Counted from the stretch's first letter, positions 1 through 8,753 are shown. The stretch: 11,000 nucleotides of DNA from Chrysomallon squamiferum (GCA_012295275.1 CM022679.1:8141169-8152168), one strand, 5' to 3'. Translations and numbers: made by a program. The notes: generated by a model from the letters alone, not told the origin.

Positions 1-22
1 AATAATAATAATAATAATAATA

Positions 23-59
<37 letters not shown>

Positions 60-90
60 TAAAATTATTAATAATAATATATTAATAATA
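1..90. repeat. (AAT)n microsatellite at left edge
   Basis: Nearly pure AAT trinucleotide repeat from base 1 to about 57 with one AGT interruption. It decays into AT-rich sequence by about 90. It is cut by the window edge, so its full length is unknown. The same unit recurs at about 504-551, 4540-4590 and 6521-6556. Confidence 0.95.
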
Positions 91-164
91 AAACTGTTTG
101 TGGTTCCCGAATATTGTCTATATGCAAAGTATAATCAGACGTATATAAAACAGAGAATATTCTA

Positions 165-440
165 AATGCTAAAACACACCCACACACACCCACACATTTA
201 CCCACACATATCCACTTTCCTTGCGAAAAGGTATTACTACTGACTTGCTAACAAACAAACAAAAAAATAAAAAAATAAAAAATAAGAAGTGCTTTTGATC
301 AACGATAAAGGTGTAAAAGAAGAAGGATATATATAATAGATGACAAGTTCTTATATATATTTTTATAAAAGGAAGATAATATTATTATAACTGGGTGAAT
401 AATACAAACAAGAAGACGTATCACCTTTTCAAGGTGCATG
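165..440. repeat. Local dispersed repeat, copy A
   Basis: It begins with a CACACCC-rich stretch, then carries words such as TTTCCTT, GACTTGCTAAC and CTTTTGATCAACGATA, and continues to a GTGAATAAT block near 395. The same words in the same order occur at about 4852-5178 (copy B) and 5521-6045 (copy C). There is no ORF and no terminal inverted repeats or target-site duplications that I could define. It is either an unclassified non-autonomous element or, more simply, duplicated flanking DNA of the ITIH-like genes. Boundaries are by eye. Confidence 0.6.
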
Positions 441-503
441 TTAAACTGGAAACGATTTTAACCTACTTCAAAATAACACTTAGAAATTAATTAGATAAAA
501 AGC

Positions 504-593
504 AAATAATAATAATAATAATAATAATATTAATAATAATAATAATAATAACAACAACAACAATAAAAAAAATAAAAAATAAAATAAAAATAA

Positions 594-624
<31 letters not shown>

Positions 625-628
625 ATAC
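504..628. repeat. Compound (AAT)n-(AAC)n-(AAAT)n microsatellite
   Basis: AAT units run to about 551, a short AAC run to about 563, an A-rich spacer, then AAAT/AATA units to about 626. The same AAT-to-AAAT order, followed by the same TTTTAAAGA...GCTTACTTATT words, occurs at 6521-6621 just below gene 2. This supports common descent of the two flanks. Confidence 0.9.
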
Positions 629-659
629 ATTTTAAAGACCCATGCTTACTTATTTTCCA

Positions 660-695
660 TCAAGGAGCAGTCGATGTGAGTAATGATTTGTAATA
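660..695 (-). pseudogene. Remnant of a third ITIH-like gene: last codons and stop only
   Basis: Reading the minus strand, the last codons give Y-K-S-L-L-T-S-T-A-P followed by TGA (stop at 660-662). Gene 2 ends Y-I-T-L-L-T-A-T-A-P-stop. At the DNA level about 40 bases here match 6741-6785 with only a few mismatches, including the TTTCCATCA just beyond the stop. Upstream of these codons (rightward, beyond about 700) the match dissolves into AT-rich sequence with no coding trace, so nearly all of the gene is gone. The flanking microsatellite and GCTTACTTATT words are also shared with gene 2, but about 120 bases present below gene 2 (6622-6740) are absent here. I infer a decayed or truncated third paralogue. 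A chance match is unlikely given the flank, but the scrap is short. Confidence 0.6.
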
Positions 696-1880
696 ATAAA
701 AATAACTGAATAAAACAAACAAATAATTAAGTAAATAAATATAATAATTAAGTATTATATAAAGTAGAAAAAATGACAAATCAATCAAATTTAAAAAAAT
801 GAAAATAAATAGATGAAATCAATTTTAAAATTAAATTAAATAAAACAAAATATAATTGAAAAACAGTATTAAAAACTAAAAATGTAAAATAAAAGAGAAA
901 TCATTATTTATTTCTAGTTAAAGAACGACACTTCATTCCCAATTTTTCAAGGAACTCATCAAACCTTTTTTAATTTACCTAATAAATAACAAATGACATG
1001 TGAAATTTTAATATGATTTATTAATAGATTAATATTCCATATACAAAAAGTATTAATTTATTTATTTAAAAAAACTGAAATAAAAAAGCAAGAAAAAAGA
1101 AAATGAAAGTAACCTAGATCATTGCATCTAAAATGATTTCACTGTAATTCGTTCTCGAATGTTTCTCAGAAAATTTTATTAATAATTCGCGACTAATTTT
1201 TCTTATCATTTTGCTAATTTTTGACTGGAAAATAATTTCATTCACACTTAGTTGAATTATTCATCATTTTAAGAAGCAATGTCCTAGAAACAGCGTATGG
1301 CATGACAGTACCTTTAACAGTGTAAGGGAGAGAATTCTGGGTTTGATCACTTAAAAAAATAACAAATGTTCAGTCATAATACTGTTATCACTAGCAGTAA
1401 CTAAGACACTGCCTGTGACTTACTGGTAAAACATTGTTCTGAAGTGTGTTTGATCTGAGGATCAAATTTCCTTGGTTCTGCATTTAAACTATTTTTAACT
1501 ATCATTATTACCACACAATACTGTGTGTTTTACTGTGTATGAAAACGTGAATATAAAAGTTCCCTTGCTGCTAATCGAAAAAGAGTAAACTATATCTCTC
1601 ATTAACTTTATAGTCCTGATGAAGACAAATGAAGACATATAAATGTTACTTTTCAATATGTTTTTTTGGGGGGTGTTGTTTAAAAAAAATTGATGTGGAG
1701 AGCCAAAATTTTATTTTACTTTTCGATACTGTCATGTAAGTCAGGAAAAATCTATAAAACTTAAAATATTAGTAAGTTACTATGTTAAGAATAAACAAAT
1801 AATAGTTAATAATAAATGACAAATAAATATTTAAATATATATTATATCCACAGAGATAACATTTTCGCAAAATAACGAAC
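696..1880. other. AT-rich intergenic stretch, no gene seen
   Basis: About 1.2 kb of AT-rich, non-coding-looking DNA. I see no ORF with protein-like composition. Small inverted repeats are present, such as TTTGATC-TGAG-GATCAAA at 1449-1466 and CACAC-AATACT-GTGTG at 1511-1526. A weak tRNA-promoter-like pair of boxes lies near 1296-1346 and could be a decayed SINE (low confidence). Confidence 0.6.
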
Positions 1881-1888
1881 CTTAATAC

Positions 1889-2120
1889 AAACTCTTTTGG
1901 ATGCCAAAGAAATAATAAAAGCAAACAGTTGAAATTAATATACACTTCTGAATATAGATGTATTTTAAATTCATTAAAATCTACATAAAAGTATTTCAGA
2001 AATAAAATAAACATAAAATAAACATTTTTTGATACTAAAGAAATAATAAAAGCAAGTAATAGTAATAAACGCTGTCTTTTAATAACTGATAATAATCTGG
2101 ATATATTTTAAATCCACTGT
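1889..2120. repeat. Imperfect tandem duplication, about 130-bp period
   Basis: The word AAAGAAATAATAAAAGCAA occurs at about 1906-1924 and again at about 2037-2055. Both are preceded by a TTTTGAT/GGAT-like block and followed, after a variable spacer, by TATTTTAAAT-TCA/CCA (about 1961 and 2106). It lies just downstream of gene 1, in what would be its 3' untranslated or 3' flanking sequence. No function is evident. Confidence 0.5.
2078..2083 (-). promoter_or_regulatory. Candidate poly(A) signal (ATTAAA) for gene 1
   Basis: The plus strand reads TTTAAT, which is ATTAAA on the gene strand, about 110 bases beyond the stop codon of gene 1. ATTAAA is the commonest variant of the animal poly(A) signal. 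In DNA this AT-rich the hexamer is expected often by chance, so this is only a candidate. Confidence 0.25.
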
Positions 2121-2193
2121 CCTCTGTTTAACTGTAGATTTAGATCGTGGTTGATGTACTGTAGGTTAAAATCAGAGGTGAAAGTGTTGGCGT

Positions 2194-4113
2194 TCAAGGT
2201 GAAGCTGCAGTCAGTAAAGTGATGTAACACAGCGCAAAGCGTGGCGTGAGAAAACCTGCAGAATTCGTCGAGTCTACCGGATCAGTGTCTACCGGCTCTG
2301 GAACGAATTCCGGTCTTTTCCAAGGTGTCACCGGATCTCCCACCACTACGACAAATGACGTCAGAGGTGTCACAAAGCCATACTTCAGCGATATTTCCTG
2401 AGCCAAGCGTTCATATCTGTCCGCTTCTTCGGTTGTGTCCGCTACGGCCATTTTCTTCAAGAGATCTTTAACTCTCAGGTAAGCGTAGAGTTTACAGATT
2501 CTATCGGAATCTTCTTCCTTGTTCAGTTTCGTGTTCACATTCAGGACAATCTGACCGGTCTTTGTTAATGCAGTAACGGTTACTTTTATTGTCTTCGTAG
2601 TGTCGTTTATTTTGCCGGCAGTAACAAGTTCAGTGCCGTCAAAATACTGGAGGTACTTGTTCTGTGTCACTTCAGCACTGTCGAAAGTGTAGTCTATGGC
2701 GATATTCACCAGCACGGGACTTTCTATTTGAGAAAAGAAAGCAGTAAGCTGCTTGTCAGCATCTTGATCGTCGTAAATTCTGACAATGTCGCCGTTATTT
2801 TCCCAAGACAGTTTCTTCAAAAACTCGAAATCTAAATCAAATCCAAAGGCCAGTGAGAATATCGCGATTTGTTTCGTTCCATTGTTTGCTTTCCGCACGT
2901 TGTCTTGAATTGTCTTGAGATCAGTGACCCCTTCAGTAGGTTGTCCGTCCGACAGAAACATAATGAGATTAGCTCGTGTTCCTGAAAGACTGAATGATGT
3001 TTGCAGTGAGCGGATGGCCTCCAACAAAGCCAAATTAATGTTTGTTGAACCACCTGCTATTACGTTTTGTTCTACATACTGTTTGGCTGATTTAATATTT
3101 TCGCTGTTTGCGACTTGCGGTTCTTGGCGCCATTTCGTGACAGTTCCATCGAACAAAATTAAGTTGAAAACATCTTCTGGCCGGAGCTTGTCAAATATGA
3201 TCAAGAGTGATTCTCTAGTCCGTTTTATTTTATTGCCTGACATCGATCCACTGATATCTATAACAAATATAATGTTTTTGTTCAAAGGCGGAAGATCACT
3301 GGGTGCCAGAAAGTGAACAAAACAGCCGTTGTTGATGATCATCACTCCTCCGTCTCGTTTCTGGTTCACATCATACTCAACCTCAAATTCAACGTTCATT
3401 CCACTCTGGTTATTGTACATAATTTGCTCTGCAGCTGATGGTTTGAAGTAGATTGTTCTAGAATCGGGAGACTCTCGAAGTTTTACACTGTCTCTGGAAA
3501 CTGTCATGTTCTGATTTCCGTTGCGAAGCTGAAAGTCAAATTGTTTGAAACCTTGTGGTTCCTCAAATTCTGCTTTTAATATAAGATCGCGAACAATTTG
3601 TTGAGGCTGGATAATGAATCTCTGAACGTATCGAGAAAGTTTGCGTTTTAGCAGTTCTTGATAAGTGAGGTGAATCGAAACCTGAGAGTCTGCCGCCACA
3701 CTGAAGCTAACCTTGTACACATCCATATCTCTTTTTTCTGATCTTCCGAGTTGATTGATTTGCCAGGCTGTTTGACCTTTTCCTTTTGCATCGTTATATT
3801 TCTGTCTTTCACCCTTAGCATACAGTTTTCCTAAATAAGCCGATCCATTAATCACCATGTAGAAACTAGAAATAAAAGCAGTTTCTGGAATCTGAAACAC
3901 GATCGATGTGTCTTTGCTTTCATTCCCTCTGTTGATCATGCTGCTGTAGACATTCACGACTGCGAATCTCGATTCAACTTTAGACCAGATGTGAAATTCT
4001 GTTATTTCAATTTTGTTACCCTCATTAGCTGCTTTTCCATTCGAGTTTATCTCTGCCAGAACTGGAGAGAATAAAATACACAAGGTAAGTAAATGTAGTG
4101 AACGTTTCATCAT
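2194..4113 (-). CDS. ITIH-like secreted protein with VIT and VWA domains, gene 1
   Basis: A 639-residue intronless frame. The start is the ATG pair at 4113-4108; the open frame extends nine codons further, but only to a TTG. Residues 1-20 form a signal peptide (M-M-K-R, a leucine-rich core, then V-L-A). A VIT domain spans about 35-165 and contains the family-typical K-Y-N-D-A-K-G-K-G-Q-T-A. A VWA domain spans about 278-462 with a complete MIDAS: D286, S288 and S290 in D-I-S-G-S, T357 in G-G-S-T-N, and D389 in L-S-D-G. Beyond it lie the ITIH hallmarks Y-L-R-V-K-D-L-L-K-K and S-L-K-Y-G-F-V-T-P-L-T-S. About six N-glycosylation sequons are present. Cysteines 263 and 540 are shared with gene 2 and may pair. 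Vertebrate heavy chains bind hyaluronan and matrix through bikunin-linked complexes, but this protein ends about 48 residues after F-V-T-P-L-T-S, without ITIH_C or the D-P-H-F site used for that linkage. A matrix-binding or adhesion role is inference. A non-coding upstream exon is possible. Confidence 0.9.
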   Translation of the reverse strand: MMKRSLHLLTLCILFSPVLAEINSNGKAANEGNKIEITEFHIWSKVESRFAVVNVYSSMINRGNESKDTSIVFQIPETAFISSFYMVINGSAYLGKLYAKGERQKYNDAKGKGQTAWQINQLGRSEKRDMDVYKVSFSVAADSQVSIHLTYQELLKRKLSRYVQRFIIQPQQIVRDLILKAEFEEPQGFKQFDFQLRNGNQNMTVSRDSVKLRESPDSRTIYFKPSAAEQIMYNNQSGMNVEFEVEYDVNQKRDGGVMIINNGCFVHFLAPSDLPPLNKNIIFVIDISGSMSGNKIKRTRESLLIIFDKLRPEDVFNLILFDGTVTKWRQEPQVANSENIKSAKQYVEQNVIAGGSTNINLALLEAIRSLQTSFSLSGTRANLIMFLSDGQPTEGVTDLKTIQDNVRKANNGTKQIAIFSLAFGFDLDFEFLKKLSWENNGDIVRIYDDQDADKQLTAFFSQIESPVLVNIAIDYTFDSAEVTQNKYLQYFDGTELVTAGKINDTTKTIKVTVTALTKTGQIVLNVNTKLNKEEDSDRICKLYAYLRVKDLLKKMAVADTTEEADRYERLAQEISLKYGFVTPLTSFVVVVGDPVTPWKRPEFVPEPVDTDPVDSTNSAGFLTPRFALCYITLLTAASP

Positions 4114-4440
4114 AATAATTCTCTTCCAACAGTTCTGCAATTGGAGTTAAACGTCTTACTCTGTTCTCTGTTAAAAGCTTTGTGAAAGTAAAAATTATCT
4201 CCTACTCGAATTGATATCTTTTACTGATTACAGGAAGGACGTTACTGAAGGGAAGAACAGACAAAGGTTATAGCCTAAGGTTATAGAGAAATTTGAAACC
4301 TTGTTAATTATAATCTGCAGTTAAAAGCTTATACAAATCATGTTTCCAGCAGTAACATATTAACATAATTCACTTACGCAAGACAGAAACAAGAACAGGG
4401 TGTTGTTGTTTTTTTCATTGAGATAATGGGGAAAAAATAA
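4114..4440. other. 5' flank of gene 1
   Basis: No strong promoter is visible. On the gene strand a GTATAAGC (plus-strand 4328-4335) resembles the GTATAAG of gene 2 but lies about 215 bases upstream of the ATG. A good-looking splice donor (TGC-GTAAGTG, GT at 4377-4376) and a plausible acceptor (TTGCAG ending at 4135) would define a 243-base intron with the coding exon starting at 4134. The acceptor's pyrimidine tract is weak. TTAAAAGCTT occurs twice (4171-4180 and 4321-4330). Confidence 0.35.
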
Positions 4441-4507
4441 AATAATAATAATACTGTTAATAATTGTTTAATAATATTGTTTGAGCATATATCTGTGAAT
4501 GTGCTAT

Positions 4508-4540
4508 TATCACTACTACTACTACTACTGCGCTGTATAA

Positions 4541-4594
<54 letters not shown>

Positions 4595-4620
4595 GATAAA
4601 TAAATAAATTAAATATAATA
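4508..4620. repeat. (ACT)n and (AAT)n microsatellites
   Basis: A short ACT run (about 4512-4529) is followed by AAT units from about 4540 to 4590 and degenerate AAAT/ATAG units beyond. Reading frames through it give isoleucine- or leucine-only products and are not genes. Confidence 0.9.
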
Positions 4621-4700
4621 AAAATAATATAATATCTGGCATATAAACTTGATATAATTCTATTTTGGTTTTCTATCATATATTTTTGACGATGTTTTTT

Positions 4701-4701
<1 letters not shown>

Positions 4702-4791
<90 letters not shown>
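4702..4791. repeat. (TC)n microsatellite, about 45 units
   Basis: An uninterrupted TC dinucleotide tract of about 90 bases, followed by a short TGTATG stretch. It is a homopurine-homopyrimidine mirror repeat and so capable of triplex (H-DNA) structure. It is the reverse complement of the (GA)n tract at 5235-5399. Confidence 0.97.
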
Positions 4792-4797
<6 letters not shown>

Positions 4798-4851
4798 GTG
4801 TGTATATATTAAATATTCTTGAATAGAAACAATCACAGAGTTTCGAATTTA

Positions 4852-5178
4852 AACATTATAAAAAGGCACTATTCAAAAATTACACACGGTTCACATGGAC
4901 CATAATATAATAGTATTCTACAGTGTTCTCTACACTGTCAGAAATGATTAAAAATCTTAAATAAAAGGGCACTTCTCTATTTCAAGGGGTTCCGGACACC
5001 TTGAATCTCCCCTCTAGATCCGCCACACACCCACACACACCCACACACAACCATCCAGTTTCCTTTGACAAAACGTATGAGCTGTTGACTTGCTGCCAAA
5101 AAAAAAAAAAAAACAAAATAAAACAAACCAGCATTTGATTAACGATATAATGCATGTTCTTTTAAAGGTGAGATAAAA
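4852..5178. repeat. Local dispersed repeat, copy B
   Basis: It matches copy C in order. The shared blocks are AACATTAT, GCACT, TTACACAC-TTCAC-TGGA-CATAATAT, TTCTACAGTGTTCT, GACAGAAAT, CGGACACCT, CCCCTCTA, the CACACCCA run at about 5021-5050, ATCCAGTT-CCTTTG and TTGAT-AACGATATAA. Its second half also matches copy A. It contains an interrupted poly(A) run (5098-5113) and no ORF worth naming. Identity is moderate with several indels. Confidence 0.65.
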
Positions 5179-5229
5179 TGAATAAATAGCAGAATGACAT
5201 ATCACTGGCGAGTCTTTAAAAATGGTTAA

Positions 5230-5402
<173 letters not shown>

Positions 5403-5440
5403 CATCTGAGCTGTTCTCTGCGAAAGGATACTTCGACTAC

Positions 5441-5510
5441 CAAACACACACAAATACACTCACGCTGGGGCCGATCCAGTTTTTCTGATAAGAAAGTGTC
5501 CATGACAAAA
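5441..5510. repeat. Partial local repeat, copy D
   Basis: An ACACACACAAATACACTCAC stretch followed by GATCCAGTTTTTCTGA resembles the CACACCCA-to-ATCCAGTTTCC part of copies B and C. It stops where copy C begins. It is short and degenerate, so homology is likely but not certain. Confidence 0.4.
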
Positions 5511-5520
5511 AACGGAACCA

Positions 5521-6045
5521 CAACATTATGAAAATGCACTACTGAAATATTACACACCATTCACGTGGATCATAATATCATGGTGCTACAACAGGAATGC
5601 TGCAGAGGTTTTCTACAGTGTTCTATAAATTGACAGAAATTTTATGATTAAACAAATCAGTTTGTGAAAATAGTAAATAAAAATAGGACTTTTCAAATGT
5701 AAGGGGGAGTGGGCCCGGACACCTAGGTGATCCCCTCTATATCGGCCTTTGACACACACGCAGGCACACACACCTATCCAGTTCCCTTTGGCAAAGGTAT
5801 GAAGTTGAATCGTTTCCAAACACCCCCACCCACACACACAAAAGAAAAATATAAGAATAAAAATAAAAAAAAACATCTTTTGATCAACGATATAATATAT
5901 GGCCTTTTGAAGATAAAAATATAAGAAGGAAGTATGTAATAATAGACGACTAAGTCAGGTATAAAATATTAGTAATCAAGGACGATAGTATTTTATTACT
6001 CTGTGAATAATGCTAGTAAAACAAAACTGTCACGATTTCAAAGAG
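5521..6045. repeat. Local dispersed repeat, copy C
   Basis: The longest copy. It contains all blocks of copy B, plus about 24 extra bases near 5588-5611, and continues through CTTTTGATCAACGATATAA (about 5876-5894) to the GTGAATAAT block (about 6002) that ends copy A. It lies upstream, on the plus strand, of the AAT/AAAT microsatellite and gene 2's 3' end, in the same order as copy A relative to the third-gene remnant. Confidence 0.65.
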
Positions 6046-6519
6046 AGAGAGAGATGAATATATAAAACAAAGGTTTAAAAAAACAAATTAATAAAAAAAA
6101 AAAAAAAAAACATGCATAAACATTAAAGTACCCATTAACTGTCTTAAATCATCACTCGTGAATCACCCATCCATTTATTTTTTCATTCTAACCAGCTCAA
6201 AACATCGCTGTATATTTTTTTAAAGTTCGACGCTTCAGTATTTCTAAATGTTAAACTTCCTAAATGAACTTGGAACAAATCTGATATATGCCCCTATCCC
6301 AAACACTGTAAATTTTTACGCAGACTTCATTTGTAATTTAAGTATTTTTATTTCACTCTTTCAAACATTGGATACCATAAATGTCAGTACAAGATATGAT
6401 ATCAGACAACAAATAAAAACATAAATGTTGCCTTAAAGAAATCAGCTCTTCAATAATGATTTATTTTCAGACCCAGTTACATTTATTTACATTATAAACA
6501 AAACAGCAACAAAAATAAG

Positions 6520-6520
<1 letters not shown>
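6046..6520. other. AT-rich flank between copy C and gene 2's microsatellite
   Basis: AT-rich sequence with a poly(A) run at about 6092-6110. No gene is seen. TTTATT at 6460-6465 and 6482-6487 reads AATAAA on the minus strand and could serve as poly(A) signals for gene 2, about 270-290 bases past its stop. The base composition makes these weak candidates. Confidence 0.4.
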
Positions 6521-6558
<38 letters not shown>

Positions 6559-6600
6559 TAAATATTAATAATAATAATAAATAAATAAATAAATAAATTT
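6521..6600. repeat. (AAT)n-(AAAT)n microsatellite below gene 2
   Basis: AAT units run to about 6556, an interruption and further AAT units follow, then AAAT units to about 6597. TTTTAAAGAGCC and GCTTACTTATT come next. The array matches the one at 504-628 in unit order and in its right-hand flank. Confidence 0.9.
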
Positions 6601-6751
6601 TAAAGAGCCACGCTTACTTATTCTGCAGCTTTGTGAAAACAAAAAGAAATGTTTCACTAACCATCCGCTTACATATCAGTGTTTGAATTATGTCCTCAGG
6701 ATACTAACTAAGTCAAAGTTATTATGTGTGTAACGAGTAATTTAATTTCCA

Positions 6752-8712
6752 TCACGGGGCAGTCGCTGTGAGTAATGTTATGTAGTACAACGCAAAACTG
6801 GGACTGATCAGGCCGCCAGTATTGGAAGACACTGAAGAATTTTCGAAGTCCACAAAAATATTGGCAGTTGTAAGTTCGAAATCCATTCGAGGACTTTTCC
6901 ATTCTTTGACTTTGTGTCCCTGAATAACGACGAATGACGTCAGAGGAGTAACAAACCCGTTTTGAAGAGAGAGGTCCAGAGCCTGGCTTCGGAATCTCTC
7001 CGATTCTTCGCCGGTTTTGGCAATGGCCATTTTCTTCAGAAGGTCCTTTATTTTGAGATAATTGAACAGCTTGCAAGTGATGTTGGATTCGTGCTTCTTG
7101 GTCACATTCAGCGTCACGTGCCCGTCCTTCACCACACCGACGACATTAGCGGAAATGTCCGTCTGCGACGTCTCGTTTTCCTTCAGCTTGCCTGCGGCTA
7201 CGATTTCGCTGCCGTCAAAATACATGAAAAACTTCAGCTGCGTCAAGAGATCGGCGTCCACTTTCTTCTCGTCGTAGTTGATCTCGACGTTCTTCATAAC
7301 GGCTTTTTCTATGTCCTCGAAGAAGTTGGTCAGGTAAATCTCGGCGTCGTCGTTGTTACGTATCAGTCGAGCGAAGCCGCCGTTGTCCCAAGCAAGTCTG
7401 TTCAGGAATTCGTAATCTAGTTCAGTTCCGAAGGCCAAAGGGTAAATGCCAATTCTCTTTTCGCCCATGTTTTCTATCAGCACGTTCGTCCGTATTGTTT
7501 TAGTGTCAGTTATGCCCGACGCTGGTTCTCCGTCGGACAAAAACATAATCAAATGGGCGCGATTTCCAGTAAGACCGAAAGAATTTTTAAGGGACCTGAT
7601 AGCTTCCAGAAGAGCATCATTAATATTGGTACCGCCAGACGCTATAACATTTTGATTTACGTATTCCTTGGCTGCTTCTGTATTTGCTGTGCTGGCTTCC
7701 TGTGGTTCCGATCGCCAACTCTGCACAGTACTGTCAAAAAGCAAAATATTGAAGAAATCGGATGGCTTCAGTTTGTCCAGGATAATCAAAAGAGAATTTC
7801 TGGCCTGATCAATTTTGTCTCCGGACATAGATCCGCTAGTGTCTACTAGAAAAACAATGTTTTTATCCAACGTTTTCAAATCTTTGGGTGCCACGAAATG
7901 ATTAAAACACCCATCTTTGACGACCATAACGCCGCCGTCTTTTTTCTGAACAACGTCGTACGTTACGACAAACTGACCGCTGTACCCAGACAAGTCGTTT
8001 AGAAACTCCTGTTCTCGAACGGACGGCTTGTAGAAGATGGACCTCGTCGTCGCAGTCTCGCGGACTTTCACGCTCGTTTCGGACGCCGTCACGTTGCGAT
8101 TGCTTTCTGACAGGCGAAACGAAAATGCTCAAAACCTTGCGGCTCGCTGTAGTCGACTCTGAGCACGAGATCGGGGACTATCTGGATGGGCTGAATGTTG
8201 AATCTCTGAATATACTCAGATCTTCGGCGTTCCAGCAGTTCTTCGTACGACAGTTTGAACGACACGTCGGAATTGGCTGCCACGTTCACCGTTATTTCGT
8301 ACGCTTCCATCCCGTTGACCGGAGCCTTTCCGTGGTGAGTGATCTGCCAAGCTGTCTTGCCTTCGTCCTTAGCCTCGTCGTACTGCTTGTCGTGTTTTTT
8401 CTCGTCCACTTTACCTTTAAACAAAGTACCGTTGATCACCATGGAGAAGTGAGACATGAACGCGGTTTCGGGAATCTGAACGTGAAAGGCCGCTTCCTGA
8501 CTTCGGTTCAAGCTGTTTCTCATTCGACTGTATACGTCCACCAAAGCGTACCTGTACTCAACTTTGGACCAGATGTGAAGCTGGGTGATGTTGATTCCTC
8601 CATCATTTCTTTTAACTCGCGTTTCCACGTTTAACGGTTCTTGAGACGTCAGTTCAATATTCGAAATAATTAAGTATAAGATACACACTGCTAGAATGTT
8701 TCTACTCTCCAT
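6752..8712 (-). CDS. ITIH-like secreted protein with VIT and VWA domains, gene 2 (one frameshift)
   Basis: The ATG at 8712-8710 opens a signal peptide (M-E-S-R-N then a hydrophobic core to about residue 24), an R-V-K-R furin-type site at 32-35, and a VIT domain at about 39-175. The first frame stays homologous to gene 1 to residue 200 and stops at 8089-8091. Homology resumes one frame over (L-S-E-S-N-R-N-V-T) and runs open to TGA at 6752-6754. Bridging one missing base gives about 653 residues against 639 for gene 1. The VWA domain has a full MIDAS (D291, S293 and S295 in D-T-S-G-S; T362; D394), then F-N-Y-L-K-I-K-D-L-L and G-F-V-T-P-L-T-S. Cysteines about 269 and 547 match gene 1. ITIH_C is absent. 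There are no introns, and well over half the residues in the VWA part match gene 1 by eye. It may be a working gene with a sequence error or a recent pseudogene. The otherwise clean frame favours the former. Confidence 0.85.
8113..8114 (-). other. Single-base frameshift in gene 2 (apparent 1-base deletion in a G run)
   Basis: Alignment with gene 1 places the break between the VIT and VWA domains. Gene 1 reads F-D-F-Q-L-R-N-G-N-Q-N-M-T. Gene 2 reads F-R-F-A in one frame and L-S-E-S-N-R-N-V-T in the next, residue for residue, if one base is added at the GG pair (CC on the gene strand). Nothing else is missing. Confidence 0.85.
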
Positions 8713-8753
8713 TGTGAGGCGGGAGTGAAAAAAACACTCGCTCGTCCAGATTT

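Noticed and set aside
1-700. CRISPR-like or other spaced repeat array
   Set aside because: The repeats are simple-sequence microsatellites without regular unique spacers, in a eukaryotic context.
1769-2014. 81-residue minus-strand frame rich in Phe, Tyr, Ile and Leu
   Set aside because: The composition is what AT-rich DNA gives by chance. There is no domain or conserved pattern, and it overlaps the small tandem duplication.
2194-4140. Start of gene 1 at 4140
   Set aside because: That codon is TTG. The ATG pair at 4113-4108 begins directly at a good signal peptide, and the nine residues before it do not match gene 2.
4374-4679. Open frames of 61-101 residues on the minus strand
   Set aside because: The body is isoleucine or leucine runs from the (AAT)n repeat, so they are translated microsatellite.
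8089-8135. Programmed ribosomal frameshifting to join the two halves of gene 2
   Set aside because: There is no slippery heptamer or evident downstream pseudoknot at the junction, and gene 1 encodes the same architecture in one frame. A simple one-base indel explains it better.
8125-8634. 169-residue plus-strand frame opposite gene 2
   Set aside because: It is antisense to the conserved VIT-coding frame and has no recognisable family. The plus-strand frames at 2915-3316 and 6962-7849 are likewise shadows.
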